DNA of 64,000 bases from Bacteroidaceae bacterium. GTDB taxonomy: Bacteria > Bacteroidota > Bacteroidia > Bacteroidales > Bacteroidaceae. A program made the translations under genes and the position numbers. The stretch is from assembly GCA_017560125.1 (NCBI GenBank), contig JAFYOS010000032.1, forward strand, positions 1 to 64,000, written 5' to 3'. Under the pieces are notes generated by a model, which saw only the letters and a program-made list of their open reading frames with translations, was not told where the DNA came from and ran no database searches. Numbering within the stretch: the first letter of the stretch is position 1; each line of letters begins with the position of its first letter. Shown here piece by piece: positions 1 through 8,529 of this stretch.

Positions 1-575
1 CCCACACGAGCAAAGAGAGCCTGTGTAGAAGCACCCATACCGAAGGTAAGCATAGTAGTGGTGATGAAGCACAATTTAACCGCGGGGTTAGCTGTTTCTA
101 CGAAAGCATCGAGAACGAGATACCAGATAGAGATATCAAGCAAACCAAGACCAACGACAACAAGGCCCATAACGGCACCACTGCGGAATGCCATACGAAG
201 ACCGCTGTTCATAGAGTTACGTGCAGCATTGGCTGTACGAGCCGAAGCGTATGTAGCAGTCTTCATGCCGAAGAAGCCCGACAAACCGCTGAAGAAACCT
301 CCGGTGAGGAATGCGAAAGGCACCCACTCGTTCTGAATTTTGAATACATAAGCCATAACGGCAAAAACTGCGGCCAAGCATACGAATACAGCAATAACGA
401 CTCTGTACTGCTGTTTCAAATAGGCCATTGCACCCTGGCGAACCGCCTTAGCGATATACGCCATACGCTCTGTACCTTCGCTCTCGGCCTTCATCTGCTT
501 GTAGAAGTAAGCTGCGAATGCCAATGCAAGCACTGCTGCCGCCGGAACGAACCAGAATAATACATTGTAATCCAT
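1..575 (-). CDS. hppA: Membrane pyrophosphatase (ion pump), N-terminal part
   Basis: The first 191 codons of a minus-strand gene that runs off the left edge. The product starts MDYNVLFWFVP and has several hydrophobic segments. It contains GMGASTQALFARVG at the cut, which matches the conserved GxxLGAS..ALFARVGGG region of H+/Na+-translocating inorganic pyrophosphatases (family length about 700-750 residues). Members hydrolyse pyrophosphate and pump H+ or Na+ across the inner membrane. The residue that separates K+-dependent from K+-independent types lies outside the window, so ion specificity cannot be read. A consensus promoter lies about 95 bases upstream. The family call is firm; the gene symbol is a family-level name. 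Confidence 0.9.
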   Translation of the reverse strand, partial: MDYNVLFWFVPAAAVLALAFAAYFYKQMKAESEGTERMAYIAKAVRQGAMAYLKQQYRVVIAVFVCLAAVFAVMAYVFKIQNEWVPFAFLTGGFFSGLSGFFGMKTATYASARTANAARNSMNSGLRMAFRSGAVMGLVVVGLGLLDISIWYLVLDAFVETANPAVKLCFITTTMLTFGMGASTQALFARV

Positions 576-670
576 AAATTTAATTAAGTAAGTAGTTAAT
601 ATTTAATAATAATTTCTCTTCTTAAGTATGGCAAAAGAGGTCAACAACAGCACCATCCTGCTCCAATTAG

Positions 671-701
671 CAAAATTAGCAATTATAATGTTAATTACAA
701 A
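671..701 (-). promoter_or_regulatory. Promoter of the pyrophosphatase gene
   Basis: On the minus strand, TTTG (698-701) is followed after 19 bases by TAATTTTG (671-678). This matches the Bacteroidota -33/-7 consensus TTTG-N19-TAnnTTTG. The predicted start of transcription, about 666, leaves a leader of roughly 90 bases. Confidence 0.7.
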
Positions 702-808
702 GCATTTATTAACAAAGATTTGAAAATTTGTAAAATCACCACCCGCCACCCACAGCGCTAGCACCAACAGCCAACAACGAGCAACCGACAATGGATTACA
801 CCCAGCAC

Positions 809-853
809 AAAAAAAGAACCGGCAGCCAACGCCATTGGTTGACAACCGGTTCC
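809..853 (-). terminator. Intrinsic terminator after gcvPB
   Basis: On the minus strand GAACCGG and CCGGTTC arms (with further pairing of TTGG and CCAA inside) are followed by seven T. It sits 28 bases after the gcvPB stop. The rest of 576-880 holds only this hairpin and the pyrophosphatase promoter; an 80-codon frame at 603-845 shows no family resemblance. Confidence 0.75.
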
Positions 854-880
854 TAAAATATTATACCTTTCGACGAGGGA

Positions 881-2344
881 TTATCCCTTCATCTGTTTAT
901 AGGTAACCTTGGGGAAACGCGCTGCGGTGGTTTCGTCCAAGCGACGCACCGGAGTAGTATGCGGAGCGCTCTTCACCACATCGGGGTTCTCTATAGCCTC
1001 CTTGGCCACCTTCTTCATCACCGCGATAAATTCGTCGAGTGTTTCCTTGCTCTCCGTTTCAGTCGGCTCAATCATGATGCTCTGGTGGAACAGCAGCGGG
1101 AAGTAAATGGTAGGAGCATGATAGCCATAGTCGAGCAAGCGCTTGGCGATGTCGAGTGTGGTAACACCTGTCGATTTGTCGGCCAGACCATCGAACACAA
1201 ATTCGTGCTTGCAGACACCCTCGATAGGCAGATAATAGTCATCCTTCAGCGACTCCTTCACGTAGTTGGCATTGAGCACAGCAAGCGGGCCCACCATCTT
1301 CACATTCTCTTTACCGAGTGTGAGGATATAGGTATAGGCACGCATAATCACGCCGAAATTGCCAAGGTAGTTCGAAACGTAGCCCAACGATTTCTCGTCC
1401 GTATCGATATAAAATCTGCCATCGGCATCCTTCTTCACCTGGGGATTGGGCAGCAGGTTCTCCAGTCCGGCACGCACACCCACAGGGCCATCGCCGGGAC
1501 CACCGCCACCATGAGGTGTCGAGAAGGTCTTGTGTAGATTTATGTGCATAATATCGAAGCCCATATCACCGGGACGACACTTACCCAGAAGCGCATTCAA
1601 GTTGGCACCATCGTAATAGAGCAAACCGCCACACTCATGCACAAGGCGCGATATTTCGGGAATCTTGGTTTCGAAGATACCAAGCGTATTGGGGTTGGTC
1701 ATCATAATGCCGGCAATGGTGTCATCGAGCAGTGGTTTCAAATCCTCCACATCGACCGTACCATCGGGGGTCGATTTAACCTCTACAATCTGCAAGCCAC
1801 ACACGGCCGCACTTGCAGGGTTGGTACCATGAGCGCTGTCGGGTACAATCACCTTGGTACGCTTCATGTCGCCACGCTGCATGTGGTACGAACGCATAAT
1901 CATAAGGCCTGCAAGCTCGCCATGAGCACCCGCATAGGGGTTCAATGTGAAGGCCGAAAGACCGCTTATTTCGGCGAGCGATGCAGCAAGGTTGTAATAA
2001 ACCTCCAGTGCACCCTGAGCCGACTCGACAGGCTGCTCGGGATGCAATCCTGTGAACGACGGCAAGGCACAAATTTCCTCGTTGATGCGGGGATTGTACT
2101 TCATGGTACAGCTACCAAGTGGGTAGAAGCCCGTATCGACGCCGAAATTCTTGTTCGACAGGTTGGTATAGTGGCGCACCACATCAAATTCCGTAACTTC
2201 GGGAAGCTCGGCTGCAGATGCGCGCTGCAATTCGGCGGGAAGTGCCGACAAGCTATATTGCGACAGCTCGTTCTTAGGAAGAGAATATCCCGCACGGCCC
2301 TCTTTCGAAAGCTCAAAAATCAGTTTGTCATAATTTCTAATCAT
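881..2344 (-). CDS. gcvPB: Glycine dehydrogenase (decarboxylating) subunit 2
   Basis: 487 residues, the usual length for the C-terminal half of the split P-protein. P-protein is the PLP enzyme that decarboxylates glycine and passes the aminomethyl group to lipoyl-GcvH. The PLP-lysine region reads NLHKTFSTPHGGGGPG, placing Lys at about residue 272, followed by the glycine-rich loop. DSAHGTNPASA near residue 170 is also typical. It is the last gene of lplA-gcvT-gcvH-gcvPA-gcvPB, 17 bases after gcvPA, and ends at a strong terminator. Many Bacteroidales encode a single fused GcvP of about 950 residues, so the split form is a taxonomic clue. Confidence 0.96.
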   Translation of the reverse strand: MIRNYDKLIFELSKEGRAGYSLPKNELSQYSLSALPAELQRASAAELPEVTEFDVVRHYTNLSNKNFGVDTGFYPLGSCTMKYNPRINEEICALPSFTGLHPEQPVESAQGALEVYYNLAASLAEISGLSAFTLNPYAGAHGELAGLMIMRSYHMQRGDMKRTKVIVPDSAHGTNPASAAVCGLQIVEVKSTPDGTVDVEDLKPLLDDTIAGIMMTNPNTLGIFETKIPEISRLVHECGGLLYYDGANLNALLGKCRPGDMGFDIMHINLHKTFSTPHGGGGPGDGPVGVRAGLENLLPNPQVKKDADGRFYIDTDEKSLGYVSNYLGNFGVIMRAYTYILTLGKENVKMVGPLAVLNANYVKESLKDDYYLPIEGVCKHEFVFDGLADKSTGVTTLDIAKRLLDYGYHAPTIYFPLLFHQSIMIEPTETESKETLDEFIAVMKKVAKEAIENPDVVKSAPHTTPVRRLDETTAARFPKVTYKQMKG

Positions 2345-2361
2345 ACGTATATCCTCCTCTT

Positions 2362-3678
2362 TTATATGTTCTTAATTACATCCACCAACATATCAATCTC
2401 GGCCTTAGTGCGCTGCTCGGTCACGCAGAACAGAAGCATATCGTCGGCAATGCGCACACCACCGAGTATGCCCTTTTCGAGCAGTGCAGCCTGTATCTTC
2501 TTGGCACAAACGTTCGTCTTCACGGCAAATTCATTCAAGAAGGGCTTGTCGAATGCCATGGTGCATTTACCTGTTGCCACAAGGCTCTCGGCAAGATAGT
2601 GAGCACCACTGTACGACAGTTCGTTCACCTCCTTCAATCCCTTGTTACCCATGAGCGACATGTAGATTGTAGCATAGAGCGCCATCAGCGACTGGTTCGA
2701 GCAGATATTACTGTTGGCCTTCTCGCGACGGATGTGCTGTTCGCGAGCCTGAAGCGTCAGCACGAATGCACGCTTGCCGTCAACGTCGTTTGTATAGCCC
2801 ACGATGCGACCGGGTAGCTTGCGCACAAGCGCGTTGCTACATGCGAGGTAACCCACATAGGGGCCGCCATACGACATGGGAATACCCAACGACTGACCAT
2901 CGCCGCAAGCAATATCGGCGCCCCACTCGGCCGGGGTTTTAAGCACGGCCAGCGTCGAGGGATTGGCGTTCATCACCATCAGAGCCTTCTGTGCATGACA
3001 AGCATCGGCCACGCCCGAATAGTCCTCAATGATACCATAGAAATTGGGCTGTGCAAGAATGACGCCTGCAACGTCGCCGGCAGCCAGTTTTTCCTGCAGT
3101 TCCTGAATATCGGTTACACCATCCTTCTCGGCAACCGTTTCCACCACAATGCCATTGAATTTAGCATAGGTCTCCACCACCCTTTTTATCTTGGGATTTA
3201 CAGTGGCCGACACAAGCACCTTGTTACGTTTCTTGGCAGCAGCCACGCACATCATCATAGCCTCGGCAGTGGCAGTGCAACCATCGTACATAGAGGCGTT
3301 GGTCACATCCATACCTGTGAGCTCGGTAATCATCGACTGATATTCGAAAATATACTGCAATGTACCCTGCGATATCTCGGGCTGATAGGGAGTGTAGGCG
3401 GTCAGAAATTCGCCACGCGAAATTATGGGGTTGATGATAGAAGGAGCATAATGATCCTCCACACCCGCGCCGGCGAAGCATACAAGATTGCTGTTCTTCT
3501 TGCCCAAGCCATCGAAAAATTTGCGTATCTCCACCTCGGACATAGCCTCGGGCAGCGCAAATTCCCTATTGAAATGCAGTTCCGCAGGAATTTCGGCAAA
3601 GAGGTCGTCGAGCGACTTCAAGCCGGCCACCTGCAGCATCTGCTCAATATCCTGTTGTGTATGCGGGAAATATTTCAT
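2362..3678 (-). CDS. gcvPA: Glycine dehydrogenase (decarboxylating) subunit 1
   Basis: 438 residues, normal for the N-terminal half of the split P-protein. The start MKYFPHTQQDIEQML is typical of the family. FAGAGVEDHYAPSI, TAYTPYQPEISQGTLQ and NASMYDGCTA are hallmark segments. This subunit lacks the PLP lysine and forms an alpha2beta2 complex with GcvPB. It lies 10 bases downstream of gcvH and 17 bases upstream of gcvPB, so the three are almost certainly cotranscribed. Confidence 0.96.
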   Translation of the reverse strand: MKYFPHTQQDIEQMLQVAGLKSLDDLFAEIPAELHFNREFALPEAMSEVEIRKFFDGLGKKNSNLVCFAGAGVEDHYAPSIINPIISRGEFLTAYTPYQPEISQGTLQYIFEYQSMITELTGMDVTNASMYDGCTATAEAMMMCVAAAKKRNKVLVSATVNPKIKRVVETYAKFNGIVVETVAEKDGVTDIQELQEKLAAGDVAGVILAQPNFYGIIEDYSGVADACHAQKALMVMNANPSTLAVLKTPAEWGADIACGDGQSLGIPMSYGGPYVGYLACSNALVRKLPGRIVGYTNDVDGKRAFVLTLQAREQHIRREKANSNICSNQSLMALYATIYMSLMGNKGLKEVNELSYSGAHYLAESLVATGKCTMAFDKPFLNEFAVKTNVCAKKIQAALLEKGILGGVRIADDMLLFCVTEQRTKAEIDMLVDVIKNI

Positions 3679-3688
3679 CTGTAATTTT

Positions 3689-4069
3689 TTATTCGTTTAT
3701 AAATGCCTTGTAAGCAGCAGCGTCCATCAGTTTCTCGGTCTCTGCCACGTCGCTCAGCTGAACCTTGATAATCCAGTTGGCATAGGGATCTTCGTTGATG
3801 AGCTCGGGGCTGTCGTTCAAAGCCTCGTTAATCTCTACAACAGTGCCGCTGACGGGCGAAATAAGGTCGCTGGCAGCCTTAACGCTCTCCACGGCGCCAA
3901 AATCCTCACCCGCTTCCACCTCGTCGTCAACCTCGGGCATATCCACATATACCACGTTGCCAAGCTCGTGCTGTGCATAGTCGGTGATACCTACATAACC
4001 ATATTCGCCTTCAATCTTTACATACTCGTGTGACTCAGCATAGAAGAGTCCGTCTATAATCTTGCTCAT
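3689..4069 (-). CDS. gcvH: Glycine cleavage system H protein
   Basis: 126 residues, standard GcvH length. The lipoyl-attachment motif is ESVKAASD, with Lys at about residue 64. H protein carries the aminomethyl intermediate between the P and T proteins on its lipoyl arm. The neighbouring lplA in the same operon could supply that lipoylation. It sits between gcvT (41 bases upstream) and gcvPA (10 bases downstream). Confidence 0.97.
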   Translation of the reverse strand: MSKIIDGLFYAESHEYVKIEGEYGYVGITDYAQHELGNVVYVDMPEVDDEVEAGEDFGAVESVKAASDLISPVSGTVVEINEALNDSPELINEDPYANWIIKVQLSDVAETEKLMDAAAYKAFINE

Positions 4070-4110
4070 AGTATAAAATTTTAAGTGTTAATATATTATA
4101 TTTCTGATTG

Positions 4111-5202
4111 CTATTTCTTGTAATTCTTGTCGTAGAAGCGTTTTTTGGTAACAGTGCCGGGGAACACCTTTTTGCGTATGCGTACAGCCACCTCGGTACC
4201 CAGTTTCGAATATTCGGCATCCACAAGCGCCATGCACACGCTCTTGCCAGTAGATATCGAATTGTATCCGGTGGTCACAGAACCCACAACTTTGCCATCG
4301 ACCTCCACATCGTATCCGTGACGGGGAATAGCCTTGTCGGCAAGCTCAATGCCCACAATTTTGCGTTTCAGTCCTTCGGCCTTCTGCTGCACAAGCGCCT
4401 CCTTGCCAATGAAATATTCCTTCTCCAGTTTCACAAATATCCCAAGGCCGGCCTCCAACGGAGTAATCTCGTCTGTGAGCTCGTCGCCATAGAGGGGCAA
4501 TCCCACTTCGAAGCGCAACGTATCGCGACAGCCCAATCCACAGGGAAGCACCTCGCCACTGCCCACAAGCTTGTCCCATACATAATTGGTGAATGCGTGC
4601 GAACCGTATAGCTCAAAGCCATCCTCGCCCGTGTAACCCGTGCGGCTAATGATGACAGTCTCGCCGTCGTATTCGATCTCCTTGCATGTATAGAAGGGCA
4701 TTTCGCTGCACGGAATACCCAAAATCCTCTCTACAATCTCCTCGGTCTTGGGGCCCTGAACAGCAACCTCGCCATACTTGTCGCTCTGGTGCTCGACGAC
4801 AACATCGAAATTGTCGGCATGCTTCATAATCCACTCTACATCCTTATCTATATTGGCAGCATTTATAACAAGGAAGAATCGCTTGTCGCCCATCTTATAC
4901 ACAAGCAGGTCGTCAACCACGCCACCTGTGGGGTGCAACATCATTCCATAATAAATCTTGCCATCGGGAGCATCGGTGATGTCGTTGGTGAAAATATAGT
5001 TCACAAACTTCTCGCTCTCGGGGCCGGTAACAAGCACCTCGCCCATGTGCGATACATCGAAAATGCCGCACGCCTTACGCACAGCATTGTGCTCCTCTAC
5101 TATATTAGTGTACTGTATAGGCATATCAAATCCGCCGAACGGACTGATAAGTGCACCCAACGCCACATGTTTGTCGTAAAGACAGGTTCTCTTGTTTTCC
5201 AT
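4111..5202 (-). CDS. gcvT: Glycine cleavage system T protein (aminomethyltransferase)
   Basis: 363 residues, full length for GcvT. It transfers the methylene group from aminomethyl-lipoyl-H protein to tetrahydrofolate and releases ammonia. Family segments seen: [14 protein letters not shown], the [14 protein letters not shown] substrate/folate region, [10 protein letters not shown] and TSGYN-like TTGYNSIS. The start codon overlaps the lplA stop in a TAATG arrangement, suggesting translational coupling to the lipoate ligase. Confidence 0.97.
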   Translation of the reverse strand: MENKRTCLYDKHVALGALISPFGGFDMPIQYTNIVEEHNAVRKACGIFDVSHMGEVLVTGPESEKFVNYIFTNDITDAPDGKIYYGMMLHPTGGVVDDLLVYKMGDKRFFLVINAANIDKDVEWIMKHADNFDVVVEHQSDKYGEVAVQGPKTEEIVERILGIPCSEMPFYTCKEIEYDGETVIISRTGYTGEDGFELYGSHAFTNYVWDKLVGSGEVLPCGLGCRDTLRFEVGLPLYGDELTDEITPLEAGLGIFVKLEKEYFIGKEALVQQKAEGLKRKIVGIELADKAIPRHGYDVEVDGKVVGSVTTGYNSISTGKSVCMALVDAEYSKLGTEVAVRIRKKVFPGTVTKKRFYDKNYKK

Positions 5203-6179
5203 TATTTTTCGAATAAGAAGTTTATAAATTGTTGTTTGCTTAAATTCATTATTATATCCTCGAGCTTTACATCGGCGAGCCTCTCCTCCACCGCCTCGGG
5301 GGCGAAGCGCACACCTGCGAGCCTTGCGAGCAGAGCGCCGTCGAGGTCGCCCACCAGGAAGAAATCGCCGGCCAGGTTCATGCGTCTGAGCACGCCGTCG
5401 CGCAGCTCCATCTGCGCCTCGAACTCGCCCACGCCCTCGATGCGTCCCTTCACCGTGGTGGTGTATGCCGGGTTGCGACCATAAATAAATTCGTTGGTCA
5501 AGTACTCCTGCTCAATCTCCTTGATGGCGGCAACCGCCTCGCTGCTGAGCACAATCTCGCCATCGCACAGGTTTCTCCTTGCGAAATCCTTGAACTCGTC
5601 TATTGAAAGGGAAATATATTTGCCGAGCGTGGTAATATGCTGCCTCACCGATTCCACCCCCTTGCTCTTGAGCTTGGTCTGCGACGGGGTTGTCGAGCGC
5701 AACATCTTCTCAATATCCGTATCGTAGAGCATGGTACCATGCACGATGCTACGTCCGGGCAGATGATAAAAGGCATTGCCCGACACCTTCTTGCCATCAA
5801 TCAGGATGTCGTTGCGGCCGGTGGTCTTGGCATCCACGCCAAGCTTGCGCAGCAGATGCTCCACCATCATCATATAGCTGTTAAAAGTGAGATTTACATT
5901 GACGGCAGGGGTTATATACGAGAACATGATGTTGTCGCGGTCGGCATAGACACAGCCTCCCCCGCTTTTGCGACGATACACCTCGATGGCATTGGCACGA
6001 CAGTACTCCACATCCACCTCGGTATCCAGCAGCTGATTGCGACCGAAGATAACCGTAGGTTCAACCTGCCACATAAAGAAATATTCGTCTGCCGAAAGGT
6101 GACGAGCCACATACTCCTCCATAGCCAAGTAGAAAGGCAGTTTGTGTTGTTCTTCTGTAGGCAAAGCAACGTATTTCAT
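5202..6179 (-). CDS. lplA: Lipoate-protein ligase A family protein
   Basis: 325 residues from the ATG at 6179 (MKYVALPTEEQ). An upstream in-frame TTG at 6215 is less likely. The core reads IFGRNQLLDTEVD, RRKSGGGCVYAD (the lipoyl/biotin ligase RRxSGGG..Y.D motif), GRNDILIDGKKVSGNAFY and HGTMLYD, followed by a C-terminal accessory domain. It attaches lipoate to acyl-carrier domains such as GcvH. As first gene of the glycine cleavage operon, overlapping gcvT by one base, its physiological target is probably the H protein. The chemistry (ATP-lipoate ligase versus octanoyl or amido transfer) cannot be settled from sequence alone. Confidence 0.9.
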   Translation of the reverse strand: MKYVALPTEEQHKLPFYLAMEEYVARHLSADEYFFMWQVEPTVIFGRNQLLDTEVDVEYCRANAIEVYRRKSGGGCVYADRDNIMFSYITPAVNVNLTFNSYMMMVEHLLRKLGVDAKTTGRNDILIDGKKVSGNAFYHLPGRSIVHGTMLYDTDIEKMLRSTTPSQTKLKSKGVESVRQHITTLGKYISLSIDEFKDFARRNLCDGEIVLSSEAVAAIKEIEQEYLTNEFIYGRNPAYTTTVKGRIEGVGEFEAQMELRDGVLRRMNLAGDFFLVGDLDGALLARLAGVRFAPEAVEERLADVKLEDIIMNLSKQQFINFLFEK

Positions 6180-6282
6180 CGGAAGTGCTTTCTCTTTATC
6201 GCGAATATAGTGCAAGGCGAGCGAAGAAAAGAAATTTATTTATATTTTCCTCCGAACCGCATCGCACATTCGCTACCAGTGG

Positions 6283-6313
6283 CAAATTTACAAAAAAAGA
6301 TATACTATCCTAA
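6283..6313 (-). promoter_or_regulatory. Promoter of the lplA-gcvTHPAPB operon
   Basis: On the minus strand TTAG (6310-6313, three of four bases of the -33 element) lies 19 bases before a consensus -7 TAAATTTG (6283-6290). Transcription would start near 6278, about 100 bases before the ATG. I see no glycine riboswitch in that leader. Confidence 0.55.
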
Positions 6314-6388
6314 TAAAATGACAAAGATTAGCAGCGAAGAACGAAAATTAACACCTTTTTAAGAAAATATATAGAGTATTTGTATTCT

Positions 6389-6431
6389 AAAAGTCCCTCT
6401 CCTCATTGAAAAAAGAGAAGAGGGGCTTTTC
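6389..6431 (-). terminator. Terminator at the distal end of the FAS1 array
   Basis: On the minus strand AAAAG-CCCTCT-CTC pairs with GAG-AGAGGG-CTTTT around a T-rich loop. It begins about 12 bases after the stop of the last fasciclin gene. Confidence 0.65.
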
Positions 6432-6442
6432 AGTGCCATTCC

Positions 6443-8425
6443 TTAATACCTATCCTCGGGCTTGGTGGGGTCGCTCATGATATGCAACGGCACAAATTCC
6501 AGATAATCGACATCCATGCTTATGTACATCATATCAGGTCCCACATATCTGAACCTTATGGTGTGCTTCCCTGAATCGAAATATTTTCTTGTTATAATCT
6601 TTCTCATGTAATATGGAACATCTCTTGCCGGGGTATCCTCCCCCCAGTAAAAGCAATTGGGAGCCTTCATCCATCCTAAATAGCGCATGTGCTTGTCGTT
6701 CTCCATTCCATTGTCGTATGTTCTTTCATCGTACACATAGCCGGTCTGCACTCCCGGCTGAGGGTCCTGGAAATTTATATTATAGGTATCTCCTTCCACC
6801 TTGCCGTCTATATATACCTGAACAGCCTCTTCACTACCCATAGGTGTTGACCAACCATTTTGGAACAATCCCACACGCACCTCATACACGCGCGGTGGCA
6901 GTGGGGGAAGGGTAAATTCCACATCAAAGTCATCATCCAATACAAACATATCGGCATTATATCCCGTGTATCCCCCCAAGATATTCACAACACCGGAACT
7001 GATTTTTAATTTATCGCTATATCCACGAGGTATAGTGAAATTGTTGTTCAAAGAGGTATTATACCTAATATCGTTGCACGACAGCTCCGGGACAAGACTG
7101 GGTAAATCTATCCTGATGCGCTCATTTAGTATATTGCCATACATTTCGTTCTCGTTATATACGAGAATCTTGTCTATAGGGTGCAGAATGCCATTTATTG
7201 CCATCTGATCGAAATTGGCATATTCTTCATCCATCTGTATAAATTCGGTTAGTGGGATTACACGTACATTCACATGAGGACGCATCTCTATATTGTACGG
7301 AACAGTACGCTTATGGTAATTTATATATGTATTCCCACCATCGGCAGAGCTCAGCGGTTTCACCACCTTCATCAGCGTACCCTGCATGCTCTCGAAGTAG
7401 TCGTAGCGGTCGCACGTTGTACCCATAGCAAGGTCAATGGTGGTGTGCGCGAAATTTATGTCGTATGGCACTATCTTGTTGTGCGGCAGCTCGCGTGGCA
7501 CAAAATGATAGGCAACGAATTTATATAGTGCATTGCGAGGGCTCTTAGGGTTGTCCCTATCCTCTGTGCCGTACCACTTTTCGGCAAATGCCTGTAGGTC
7601 ATCTACATTGTATATGCCGTTGCTGTTGAATATGGCATCGGGCTCTATAAAGCCGGTGTATTTATAGAATCGCGTTTTAGGCGGGTTTCGCCAATAACCG
7701 AATATACTTTGTGATTTGTGCTCTTCGGGGTCGTAACTATCGTCATTATCCAGCCTCAGCATATCCGAAAAACCCGTGCGGTGCAGTGCCGCAGCAAATA
7801 TCTTAAAGAACAATGTATTGCTGATTAGTTCGGGGATATTCTTCTGCAATGGATAGACAACCTTATCCACATGATGCACCACTCCATTCTCCACCTGATT
7901 ATCGCCATCAATGATGGCCGCGCTGTTGTTGAGCATTATGTGGTACTGTTCGCCCTTTACCACATAGTTCACCCCCAGGAAACGGTAATTGAAATTGCGC
8001 GACGGGAGAGCACCCTCGCCCATGTCGGCCATGCTGATATTATTTTCCGTTAAGTGGGTGCGAGCTATCACGTTGGCTATAGAATCGTTAAGGTCGTCGA
8101 TAAATGGCGAAGTGATGCCCGTATCTATGAAATTAGGAGTACCCTTGGTAGCCCAATAGATTGAATCCTGCTCTTGCAGATATCTTTCCACCGCTTCGTT
8201 GTCGGGCAAAAATAGGGTGAACTGCCCGTATGTATTCAGCAGACTGAACACCCCTGCACGCTCAAATAGGGTTATCATGTGCGAGTACCTGTCGCTGCGA
8301 TTAAGCAGATAGTCCGCCACCGTTTCGTTTGTGAAGGTGTAACGGTTGCTTTTGTCAATGTCGTCGGTGCAGGCGACCATCGACAGCACCAATGCAAATA
8401 TATATAGTATTCGTTTCATGTTCAT
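6443..8425 (-). CDS. FAS1 (fasciclin) domain surface lipoprotein, array member 1
   Basis: 660 residues from the ATG at 8425 (MNMKRILYIF). A longer frame exists, but it would begin upstream of the -7 box at 8430-8437, so the short start is chosen. A signal peptide ends at a lipobox (SMVAC). The next residues, TDDIDK, are acidic and resemble a Bacteroidota surface-export signal. Two FAS1-type domains follow: residues about 40-190 (YGQFTLFLPDNEAVERYL) and 200-410 (KFVAYHFVPRELP, NGILHPIDKILVYN). A beta-rich C-terminal region of about 200 residues contains YEVRVGLFQ and VQVYIDGKVEG. FAS1 domains generally mediate adhesion or matrix interaction; the ligand here is unknown. It is the last of five tandem paralogues and ends SDPTKPEDRY where the others end DRH. 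Confidence 0.85.
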   Translation of the reverse strand: MNMKRILYIFALVLSMVACTDDIDKSNRYTFTNETVADYLLNRSDRYSHMITLFERAGVFSLLNTYGQFTLFLPDNEAVERYLQEQDSIYWATKGTPNFIDTGITSPFIDDLNDSIANVIARTHLTENNISMADMGEGALPSRNFNYRFLGVNYVVKGEQYHIMLNNSAAIIDGDNQVENGVVHHVDKVVYPLQKNIPELISNTLFFKIFAAALHRTGFSDMLRLDNDDSYDPEEHKSQSIFGYWRNPPKTRFYKYTGFIEPDAIFNSNGIYNVDDLQAFAEKWYGTEDRDNPKSPRNALYKFVAYHFVPRELPHNKIVPYDINFAHTTIDLAMGTTCDRYDYFESMQGTLMKVVKPLSSADGGNTYINYHKRTVPYNIEMRPHVNVRVIPLTEFIQMDEEYANFDQMAINGILHPIDKILVYNENEMYGNILNERIRIDLPSLVPELSCNDIRYNTSLNNNFTIPRGYSDKLKISSGVVNILGGYTGYNADMFVLDDDFDVEFTLPPLPPRVYEVRVGLFQNGWSTPMGSEEAVQVYIDGKVEGDTYNINFQDPQPGVQTGYVYDERTYDNGMENDKHMRYLGWMKAPNCFYWGEDTPARDVPYYMRKIITRKYFDSGKHTIRFRYVGPDMMYISMDVDYLEFVPLHIMSDPTKPEDRY

Positions 8426-8429
8426 ATCG

Positions 8430-8475
8430 CAAATATAACCCATTGGTTGCGGAAAACCTTCCACCCCCCCATTTT
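8430..8475 (-). promoter_or_regulatory. FAS1-array promoter, member 1
   Basis: Minus strand: a run of seven G then TGGAAGG, 19 bases, TATATTTG (8430-8437). AAGG (8457-8460) sits where TTTG is expected. The predicted transcription start falls at or next to the ATG at 8425, implying a leaderless mRNA. Confidence 0.65.
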
Positions 8476-8529
8476 AACAATCCTTAACCTTTTCATCCTT
8501 TCCTACGGGGCGCCATCGCCCACCCCGTT

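Noticed and set aside
603..845. An 80-codon minus-strand frame with a hydrophobic middle
   Set aside because: It overlaps both the gcvPB terminator and the pyrophosphatase promoter and has no recognisable family.
6180..6313. Glycine riboswitch ahead of the glycine cleavage operon
   Set aside because: The leader of about 100 bases is A/T-rich and shows no tandem aptamer-like stems.
8420..8464. Longer N-terminus (MEGFPQPMGYICD...) for FAS1 genes 1 and 2
   Set aside because: These codons contain the TATATTTG -7 box and precede the conserved MKRILYI signal peptide; members 3-5 have no equivalent.
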